A stretch of DNA of 5,583 nt from Chitinophagaceae bacterium (GTDB lineage: Bacteria; Bacteroidota; Bacteroidia; Chitinophagales; Chitinophagaceae), in the NCBI GenBank assembly GCA_021323155.1, contig JAJTCI010000171.1, forward strand, positions 1 to 5,583, given 5' to 3'. This document shows, in pieces, positions 1-5,449 of the stretch. The notes below the pieces were generated by a model. The model was not told where the DNA came from and did not search any database. It saw only the letters and a program-made list of their open reading frames with translations. Each line of letters starts with the position of its first letter. Within the stretch, counting starts at the first letter, position 1. The position numbers were made by a program, and so were the translations under genes.

Positions 1-1509
1 CTCGTATATCTTCTGGAGGTCATAGGAATCCTGTTCCTGTACGCCCATCTTTTCATAGTCTGCTTTGGGCACCACGAAACCGTTGTTGCCGTGGTTGATG
101 AATTCGGGGATCCAACCGTCGTCGGTTGAGAAGTTCACCGCGCCATTCATCGCCGCCGTCATACCACTGGTACCGGAGGCTTCCCTGGGCACCCGCGGAT
201 TGTTCAGCCAGATATCCGAGGCCTGCTTCAACCGCTTGCTCAGGCTCAGCTCGTAACCCACCAGCACCGCCACGTTCTTGTATTTCTTGCTTAGGTGTAC
301 CAGGCTGTTGAATTGCGATATCGCGGGGTAATCCACCGGGTAAGGCTTACCCGCCCAGATGATCTGTACCGGGTGTTTTGTATCGTTCAGCATCTTCTCG
401 AACTTCGCGATGTCCTCTGCAAGGAAATCCGCACGCTTATAGCCCGCGAAGCGCCTTGCCCATACGATCGTCAGTACATTCGGGTCGAACAATTTTCCTG
501 TCTGGTCTGCTACTATTTCAAAAGCCCTTCGCTTCAGGTGCTTCTTGCGGTCGTCGAAAGCAAAGTCGTTGCCTTCTTCCATGAAGCGGTAGAGTTGTTT
601 GTCTGCCCAGTATCTCCAGTTCTGTGCGTTAGTGATGGATTTGATCGCGCAGATGCCTTCCTGTTTTGCCCACATCGCCCTGCTCACGTCGCCATGCAGT
701 TTTGATACACCGTTGGCAAGGCGCGCGAACCGTAGCGCCGCCAATGAGTGGTTGAACTGGTCATCGGTAATGCCAGTCAGCCGTCTCACTTCATCGATAC
801 TGAGGCCGCAGAAATAACTCATCTTCTGGCACAGATAGATGTCATGCTTCTCATTACCTGCCTCTTCCGGCGTATGCGTGGTGAAGACGAGGTGCTCTCT
901 TAGTTTCTCCACGCTCTTGAATTTGTTCAGGAGGTAAAAGGCCGAGGAAACGCCATGCGCTTCGTTCAGGTGATACACATCTGGGTTGAACCCGATCTCG
1001 TCCAGCATCTTTGCTCCACCTACCCCCAGTAAAATAAACTGCGCCACCTTGGTCGCCACGTTTGCGTCATACAGGTGATGCGAGATGGTCTGTGAAACAT
1101 AATCGTTCTCCGGCACATCCGTGCTCAGCAGGAACAATGGCGCACTCTGGAACGTATCGGGAGGCAGGTAAAACACCTTCACCCATACCGGGTGCTCGTG
1201 GATGGTGATCTGGAATTTGATACCCGTGTCTTCGAGGAATGAATATCCCTTCTCCATGAATGTCACCTGCAGCGTCTGGTCCTGGTTGCGTGCCTGGTCG
1301 TAATACCCGTACTTCCAAAGGATGCCGATACCGATCAGGTTTTGCCTTAGTTCATAAGCGCTCCTCAGGTGCGAGCCGGCAAGAAATCCCAGCCCGCCAC
1401 TGTATATCTTCAGGGGCTGGTGAATGGCAAACTCCATAGAGAAATAAGCCACTTTCTTCGAGTAATTCTCCGCCGTTTCGTAAGGAACCGTATAATGTCT
1501 GAAATTCAT
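1..1509 (-). CDS. Alpha-glucan (glycogen/starch) phosphorylase-like protein, GT35-type, 3' end cut by window edge
   Basis: 503 codons are visible from ATG 1509-1507, open to the left edge, so the C-terminus is missing (probably about 50 residues, judged from my memory of short Bacteroidota homologues). Phosphorylases release glucose-1-phosphate from alpha-1,4-glucans in the cytoplasm. Seen in order: MEFAIHQPLKIYSGGLGFLAG (about 25-45), the glycine-rich substrate loop; HLNEAHG near 180; THTPEEAGN with H212; WARRFAGYKRA with R353 and K358, which align with rabbit phosphate-contacting R569 and K574; and EASGTSGMTAAMNGA near 444-458. In classical GT35 enzymes the last motif reads ...NMK... and its lysine (rabbit K680) binds pyridoxal phosphate; here that position is Thr451 (codon 157-159). 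Family membership is strong from the motifs, but phosphorolytic activity is uncertain. There is no N-terminal extension before the catalytic fold. The gene has its own 87-bp upstream gap containing two dyads, so it may be transcribed independently of the lipoprotein gene behind it. Confidence 0.9.
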   Translation of the reverse strand, partial: MNFRHYTVPYETAENYSKKVAYFSMEFAIHQPLKIYSGGLGFLAGSHLRSAYELRQNLIGIGILWKYGYYDQARNQDQTLQVTFMEKGYSFLEDTGIKFQITIHEHPVWVKVFYLPPDTFQSAPLFLLSTDVPENDYVSQTISHHLYDANVATKVAQFILLGVGGAKMLDEIGFNPDVYHLNEAHGVSSAFYLLNKFKSVEKLREHLVFTTHTPEEAGNEKHDIYLCQKMSYFCGLSIDEVRRLTGITDDQFNHSLAALRFARLANGVSKLHGDVSRAMWAKQEGICAIKSITNAQNWRYWADKQLYRFMEEGNDFAFDDRKKHLKRRAFEIVADQTGKLFDPNVLTIVWARRFAGYKRADFLAEDIAKFEKMLNDTKHPVQIIWAGKPYPVDYPAISQFNSLVHLSKKYKNVAVLVGYELSLSKRLKQASDIWLNNPRVPREASGTSGMTAAMNGAVNFSTDDGWIPEFINHGNNGFVVPKADYEKMGVQEQDSYDLQKIYE

Positions 1510-1533
1510 ATCGTCTCTGTTAGCGTCGCAATT

Positions 1534-1549
1534 TAGGGCAATTGCCCTA
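1534..1549. promoter_or_regulatory. Perfect 16-bp palindrome upstream of the phosphorylase-like gene
   Basis: TAGGGCAATTGCCCTA is fully self-complementary and lies 25 bp before the start codon of the minus-strand phosphorylase-like gene. This position would suit an operator close to the transcription start. It could also form a 6-bp stem with an AATT loop in RNA, but no T-run follows on either strand, so an intrinsic terminator is less likely. The binding protein is unknown. Confidence 0.4.
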
Positions 1550-1552
1550 CCA

Positions 1553-1565
1553 TGTACTTAGTACA
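1553..1565. promoter_or_regulatory. 13-bp dyad next to the 16-bp palindrome
   Basis: TGTACT-T-AGTACA is a perfect 6+1+6 inverted repeat, three bases away from the palindrome at 1534-1549. The two dyads differ in sequence, so they would be sites for different proteins, or one may be chance. No convincing TTG...TAnnTTTG promoter can be aligned around them. Confidence 0.25.
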
Positions 1566-1596
1566 CATTAATTGGGGATAACTTAAACAACGGCCA

Positions 1597-2538
1597 TCAC
1601 TTTTTCTTTACCCTCGGCTTTGGATCTTTCTTCTTCGTGTAGGTATCGTCAAAGAAGCACTTGATCCCACGGTGGTTCCCGCAGGACCCCTCTTCCTTCA
1701 TCACGATCTGGGAACCGGAGAACCTGAAGTTGATAACGCACGGATCTCCTGTCGCGGTATACTGGCCGGTCCGATCATCCTTCATCATCATCTCACCCTT
1801 CAGTTCGCCACCGCAGTCAGCGCTTTTCTCAATATGGATGAACATAAGGTAAGTGTTCGCATTACGGCCATCACGCAGGGAAATAAAGTTCTTCTTGTCC
1901 TTGAGGTAATCACCACTCAGCTTATTCAACTTCTTGAATGTGTCTATGGGATTGATCACTGAATCCAGTTTCCTGGCGTCTTCATTCGACTCGTTCGCTA
2001 TCACCATAAAACCCGCGTCCTTATTAAAAGCAAGACCAGTGCGGGTATAGACCAGCTGGTTGTTCTTGATCTTCTCGCGCGAAACCGTGAACGTTGGTTC
2101 CCGGTTGATGCTCACGAAATGCCGGTAATCGTCTTTTTGTTTATTGCTGATGAGCGTACGGCCACCAAGGAATTTATTTTTCTTATCGAAAACAAAAACG
2201 CCAACCGTCACCTGCTTCTGCTCAACGAACTTCGAAAGCAGGTAACGTTCTTCATCCCGCTCGATCTTCCCGATGGGCCGGATACTGGCAGCCTTACGTC
2301 CCTGTAAAACGGATGACAGCGACGAATCCGGTATGAACTGGGTGAACACCGCGTAACTGATCGAAGTGGTGTCACCTAACTTATGTAGTGCGGAATCATA
2401 TAAAGTAGCAGGTAATGTCATTACCGGGAACGCCTCGATAAAATCGGCTACATCCACCGGTGAGTCGCCCGACAATGAGTTCTTCGAGTCGCCGCAGGCA
2501 ATACAAACGACCAGGAGCAGGCCCATCCATTTAACCAT
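1597..2538 (-). CDS. Unrecognised lipoprotein with four-cysteine C-terminal region
   Basis: 313 residues. The N-terminus MVKWMGLLLVVCIAC is a short lipoprotein signal: one Lys, a hydrophobic stretch, and a lipobox-like C-I-A-C ending at Cys15, the predicted lipidated residue. Cys at the lipobox -3 position is unusual but tolerable. Starting at Met5 would lose the Lys, so Met1 is preferred. The mature protein should be anchored to a periplasm-facing or outer membrane leaflet; no Lys/Asp-rich surface-export signal is evident after the Cys. Residues 35-230 are a mixed region I do not recognise. Residues 240-300 contain Cys242, Cys267, Cys286 and Cys294, a pattern suggesting two disulfides, with alternating hydrophobic residues (CVINFRFSG, GIKCFFDDTY) like a small beta-barrel. 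Some lysozyme-inhibitor-like domains end similarly, but this resemblance is weak. The tail is strongly basic (TKKKDPKPRVKKK). It is divergent from the metal regulator gene. No function is assigned. Confidence 0.85.
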   Translation of the reverse strand: MVKWMGLLLVVCIACGDSKNSLSGDSPVDVADFIEAFPVMTLPATLYDSALHKLGDTTSISYAVFTQFIPDSSLSSVLQGRKAASIRPIGKIERDEERYLLSKFVEQKQVTVGVFVFDKKNKFLGGRTLISNKQKDDYRHFVSINREPTFTVSREKIKNNQLVYTRTGLAFNKDAGFMVIANESNEDARKLDSVINPIDTFKKLNKLSGDYLKDKKNFISLRDGRNANTYLMFIHIEKSADCGGELKGEMMMKDDRTGQYTATGDPCVINFRFSGSQIVMKEEGSCGNHRGIKCFFDDTYTKKKDPKPRVKKK

Positions 2539-2551
2539 AGAGTGATTTTGG

Positions 2552-2559
2552 CAAAAATA
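2552..2559 (-). promoter_or_regulatory. Possible -7 element for the lipoprotein gene
   Basis: Read on the minus strand this is TATTTTTG, an exact match to the Bacteroidota -7 consensus TAnnTTTG, 13 bases ahead of the ATG at 2538. No clear TTG -33 element lies about 20 bases upstream, so the call is tentative. The implied 5' leader would be very short. Confidence 0.35.
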
Positions 2560-2580
2560 GCTGTAAACACCACCCGGAAG

Positions 2581-2611
2581 TTGGACGGCAGTGTTTAATT
2601 TTTTAGATTTG
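2581..2611 (+). promoter_or_regulatory. Bacteroidota-type promoter of the regulator-ZIP operon
   Basis: TTG at 2581-2583 serves as a -33 element and TAGATTTG at 2604-2611 matches the -7 consensus TAnnTTTG exactly. The 20-base spacer is in the usual range for the Bacteroidota primary sigma factor. The -7 element ends 23 bases before the ATG at 2635, leaving a short AT-rich leader without a Shine-Dalgarno sequence, as is common in this phylum. Confidence 0.6.
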
Positions 2612-2617
2612 TCTAAA
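2602..2617. promoter_or_regulatory. Putative DtxR/MntR-family operator
   Basis: TTTAGA-tttg-TCTAAA is a perfect inverted repeat with 6-bp arms and a 4-base centre. Its form (TTTAG...CTAAA arms) resembles operators known for DtxR/MntR-family repressors. It covers the whole -7 element of the promoter that precedes the DtxR-family gene, so bound protein would block RNA polymerase. This suggests metal-dependent autorepression of the operon. Binding is inferred from position and symmetry. Confidence 0.6.
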
Positions 2618-2634
2618 TTTTATTTTAACCGGAT

Positions 2635-3294
2635 ATGAAGTTTTCCATCGCCGAAGAAAATTATATCAAAGCGATCTATCACCTCCAGCAGGCCGATGGC
2701 AACGTGACCACGAATGAACTGGCCGCGGAGCTAAACACCAAAGCCGCTTCCGTAACGGACATGTTGAAGAAGCTGAAGACGAAGAAGCTCCTGAACTACG
2801 AAAAATACCAGGGTTTTCGCTTAAGCGCGGAAGGCAGGAAGATCGCGCTGGGCATTGTTCGTAAACACCGGTTGTGGGAATACTTCCTGGTGGAGAAACT
2901 ACAGTTTGGATGGGATGAAGTGCACGCGGTCGCGGAGGAACTGGAACACATCACGTCGAAAAAACTGATCGATAAACTTGACGCTTTCCTCGACTATCCC
3001 AAGTTTGACCCGCACGGTGATCCCATTCCTGACAGCAGCGGGCGCATGGCGGCGCAAAAGCACATCAACCTGATCGACCTGCCGTTGAATGAGCCGGCCG
3101 AGATCGTTTCGGTAGGCAGCCAGTCTACGGAACTACTCGAACTGCTGCGGCACAAGAACCTGAGCATGGGTGTGATTGTTGAAGTAAAAAGAAAATTCAG
3201 CTTCGATCACTCGATCGAGATCAAGATAAAAAGCCAGTCCCCTTTTATCATCAGCCAGCAACTGGCGCAGGCCTTATTCGTAAAAAAAATATAA
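2635..3294 (+). CDS. DtxR/MntR-family metal-dependent transcriptional repressor
   Basis: 219 residues, a normal length for a three-domain DtxR-type protein. Residues 5-70 form the winged helix-turn-helix (EENYIKAIYHL, then TTNELAAELNTKAASVTDML as the recognition region and YEKYQGFRLSAEG as the wing). Residues 72-135 are the metal-binding and dimerisation domain: RKHRLWEYF and VHAVAEELEH, ending in the typical FDPHGDPIP loop. Residues 150-219 look like the SH3-like/FeoA-type C-terminal domain. By hand alignment with C. diphtheriae DtxR, His78, Glu82, His97, Glu104 and His105 match H79, E83, H98, E105 and H106. DtxR Cys102 is replaced by Glu101, as in manganese-sensing MntR, and DtxR Met10/MntR Asp8 by Asn9. 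It probably senses Mn(II) or Fe(II) and represses its own operon through the dyad at 2602-2617. It is followed immediately, in the same frame, by a ZIP transporter gene. Family very likely; the metal is uncertain. Confidence 0.93.
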   Translation: MKFSIAEENYIKAIYHLQQADGNVTTNELAAELNTKAASVTDMLKKLKTKKLLNYEKYQGFRLSAEGRKIALGIVRKHRLWEYFLVEKLQFGWDEVHAVAEELEHITSKKLIDKLDAFLDYPKFDPHGDPIPDSSGRMAAQKHINLIDLPLNEPAEIVSVGSQSTELLELLRHKNLSMGVIVEVKRKFSFDHSIEIKIKSQSPFIISQQLAQALFVKKI

Positions 3295-4119
3295 ATGGAA
3301 CAACTGGAAAAATTCTTAATGGAGATCGGCCCCGTGTGGTCGGCGTTACTGGCAACCACCTTTACCTGGCTGGTCACGGCGGCGGGGGCTTCGCTGGTTT
3401 TCTTTTTTAAGACGATGCATCGCGGTGTGCTGGATGGAATGCTGGGCTTTACCGGTGGCGTTATGATCGCCGCCAGTTTCTGGAGCTTGTTGAACCCCGC
3501 GATAGAAATGAGCGAGAAGCTGTATCCGAATATGAAGTGGATGCCCGCGGCAGTGGGTTTCTTCACAGGGGCGATGTTTATATTCTGCCTGGACAGGTAT
3601 ATGCCGCACCTGCACCTGAACTTCGGCATCGAAGAAAAAGAAGGCATCAAAACAAAGCTGCGAAAGACTACGCTCCTGATCCTGGCGATCACATTGCACA
3701 ACATACCGGAAGGACTCGCCGTAGGCGTATTGTTCGGGGCTGCGGCCAATGGAATGGCAGAGGCTACGGTAGGTGGTGCTATCGCACTCGCCATAGGTAT
3801 CGGTATCCAGAATTTCCCTGAAGGCATCGCGGTGAGTATGCCACTGCGCCGGCACGGTGTGACCAGGAAAAGAAGTTTCTTTTATGGCCAGCTGTCCGCA
3901 ATCGTTGAACCCGTCGCGGGAGTGGTCGGTGCCATCGCGGTGATATATATGCAGCCCATCCTTCCCTTCGCACTGGCATTCGCGGCAGGAGCTATGATCT
4001 ATGTAGTGGTGGAAGAAGTGATACCCGAGACACAAAGAGACAAATACACCGATGTGGCAGTGCTGGGTTTCATCGGCGGCTTCCTGGTGATGATGATACT
4101 GGACGTGGCACTCGGATAA
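3295..4119 (+). CDS. ZIP-family divalent metal transporter, GufA/ZIP11-like
   Basis: 274 residues with about eight hydrophobic segments (roughly 13-36, 44-66, 84-100, 124-148, 157-183, 197-219, 222-242, 252-273), the ZIP fold of the inner membrane. It should import divalent metal (Zn, Mn or Fe) into the cytoplasm. The transport-site motifs are HNIPEG in TM4 (His135, Asn136, Glu139) and QNFPEG in TM5 (Gln172, Asn173, Glu176), with Glu205 in TM6. These align with H177, N178, E181, Q207, D208, E211 and E240 of the crystallised Bordetella BbZIP; the 29-residue interval between the last two glutamates is identical. The stretch IQNFPEGIAVSMPLRRHG followed by YGQLSAIVEP is typical of the GufA branch that includes vertebrate ZIP11. 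The ATG directly follows the TAA of the DtxR-family gene with no gap, so translation is likely coupled and expression metal-controlled. The TM3-TM4 loop is short and has only a few histidines (HLH at 105-107). Confidence 0.93.
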   Translation: MEQLEKFLMEIGPVWSALLATTFTWLVTAAGASLVFFFKTMHRGVLDGMLGFTGGVMIAASFWSLLNPAIEMSEKLYPNMKWMPAAVGFFTGAMFIFCLDRYMPHLHLNFGIEEKEGIKTKLRKTTLLILAITLHNIPEGLAVGVLFGAAANGMAEATVGGAIALAIGIGIQNFPEGIAVSMPLRRHGVTRKRSFFYGQLSAIVEPVAGVVGAIAVIYMQPILPFALAFAAGAMIYVVVEEVIPETQRDKYTDVAVLGFIGGFLVMMILDVALG

Positions 4120-4120
4120 C

Positions 4121-5317
4121 TTAGTGCTCCTGTTTGGTGAGGAGGTTCTTTTTGATTCTCGTCCAGAACCCGTCGAAACTGCCTCCATTGTCCTTCCAGT
4201 TTTTCAGCTCGTCTTTGACAGTCTGCTCCCGTTCTCCCTGCGTGGTCTCGAAGAAACTACGTATCAGTGCTTCGTCATGTTCGAAAGCCATGTGGTTATA
4301 GATTTCTTTCAACCGCAGTTCGTGTTCGTTGTTACTGCCCGCGATGGCTGTCTCCTGTTCCTGCCGCATACGCACCTTCTCATCATATACACCCGCAGGT
4401 AATAAGGTTTTAGCGATCACCGGCATCAGCTCGATCAGTAAGAGAATGGCCACAAGCAAATAATAACGGTAACGGAGCGCCGCGTTGTTCTCTATCAGGT
4501 TACTCAACGCTTCTATGCGCGTAAGAAATCCGTTATTCAATAAAGCGTTGAATGTACGTTGTTCGTTTTGTATGGACGTCTCGATAGCAGCCAGCGCGCT
4601 GTCCGTCGACCTGATCTGTGGCAGGATCGTCGCCGTCATTTGCTGGTATTCCTGGTCCAGTTTCTCATACTCTTTCCGCTTAGCGGCCGCCACTGCCGCG
4701 ACGCCCACCTTTTTTGTTCCGCCGGTGCCATCGGTCTCTGCGATAAATCCCTCGCGCGCCGACGACACCTCGGCGTATTTGGTATCGAGTTGTTGCTGGA
4801 GTGATTGCTTCTTGGCGGCGAGCTCATTTTTCTGCGCTACATACAAGGTGTCCTGCTGCTGGCGTTTGTCCCGTTTCTTTTGTTCGTTATCGAGCGAGAT
4901 CTGCAACTGCACCTCTTTGTTGAACAGGTACAGCAAGGCGGGTTGCGCCATGAAGAGCCCGATGGTGAAGGCCAGTAAGCCGCGGAAAACAAAAGGCCAG
5001 ACCTTTCGCTTATTGTATTTATCGATCCCCTTGATCAGCGCCCGGTCGATACCCAGTACAATGCCACCCATGAATATGCCAAGCAAGGCTGAAGTAAAAA
5101 GGCTGTCTACTACAGTAGTGAAAAAATAGGTCCAGGCCAGCGTAGCGAATAACCAGGTGCCGAGGACCGTCATCCCGATGATGGCATAGCGGTTCCGGTC
5201 TACAGTACAATCTTTGATCAGTTCCTCCTCTGCGGTAGCCAGCCACCATAGGAATCTTGTGAACCCCGAAGGAACATACTGCTCCCTTTGGGAAAATGAA
5301 CCAACACTTTCCTGCAT
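4121..5317 (-). CDS. DUF4407 family membrane protein with long extracytoplasmic coiled coil
   Basis: 398 residues from the ATG at 5317. An in-frame ATG at 5413 would add 32 residues, but the family usually begins a few residues before the motif seen here as FLWWLATAEEEL (22-33), so the downstream start is preferred. Membrane segments: about 43-68, 72-92, 107-132 and 283-306. The loop between the second and third is basic (DRALIKGIDKYNKRK), placing it and the N-terminus in the cytoplasm. The segment 133-280 between the third and fourth would then be periplasmic. It is charged and Gln/Lys/Glu-rich, a predicted coiled coil interrupted by a glycine-rich hinge (ETDGTGGTKKVG, about 194-205) that is typical of the family. 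About 90 charged residues follow the last membrane segment in the cytoplasm. The family has no established function that I know of; its shape suggests a scaffold or envelope-spanning sensor, which is only inference. It converges on the ZIP gene with one base between stop codons. Confidence 0.85.
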   Translation of the reverse strand: MQESVGSFSQREQYVPSGFTRFLWWLATAEEELIKDCTVDRNRYAIIGMTVLGTWLFATLAWTYFFTTVVDSLFTSALLGIFMGGIVLGIDRALIKGIDKYNKRKVWPFVFRGLLAFTIGLFMAQPALLYLFNKEVQLQISLDNEQKKRDKRQQQDTLYVAQKNELAAKKQSLQQQLDTKYAEVSSAREGFIAETDGTGGTKKVGVAAVAAAKRKEYEKLDQEYQQMTATILPQIRSTDSALAAIETSIQNEQRTFNALLNNGFLTRIEALSNLIENNAALRYRYYLLVAILLLIELMPVIAKTLLPAGVYDEKVRMRQEQETAIAGSNNEHELRLKEIYNHMAFEHDEALIRSFFETTQGEREQTVKDELKNWKDNGGSFDGFWTRIKKNLLTKQEH

Positions 5318-5449
5318 AGAAATTATTTTAAATACAATTGGTGGTAGAAGTTGAAATTGGTTGAAGCGGGAGAACCATAAAGAAACGAACAAAACGCCGG
5401 ATTTGATATACATGGCGGGGTTTTATAATTCGTTTAACCAAAGGGCCGG

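Noticed and set aside
295..705. 136-codon plus-strand open frame within the phosphorylase-like gene
   Set aside because: It is antisense to conserved GT35 motifs including RRFAGYKR; no independent support.
3207..3827. 206-codon minus-strand open frame across the regulator-transporter junction
   Set aside because: Its translation is the antisense of membrane segments (Ala/Pro/Ile-rich) with no recognisable motif, and both plus-strand genes are well supported.
3346..4188. 280-codon minus-strand open frame opposite the ZIP gene
   Set aside because: It lies antisense to a convincing ZIP transporter, is rich in His/Arg/Gln/Cys without domain structure, and overlaps the DUF4407 gene end. It is a shadow of codon bias.
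4485..5129. 214-codon plus-strand open frame inside the DUF4407 gene
   Set aside because: The Ser/Cys/Phe-rich translation is what antisense of a Gln/Lys/Glu coiled coil gives; the minus-strand gene has clear membrane segments and family motifs.
5318..5413. N-terminal 32-residue extension of the DUF4407 protein
   Set aside because: The extension reads as a translated AT-rich leader without family similarity, and the internal Met gives the usual short lead before FLWW. Kept as an alternative start only.
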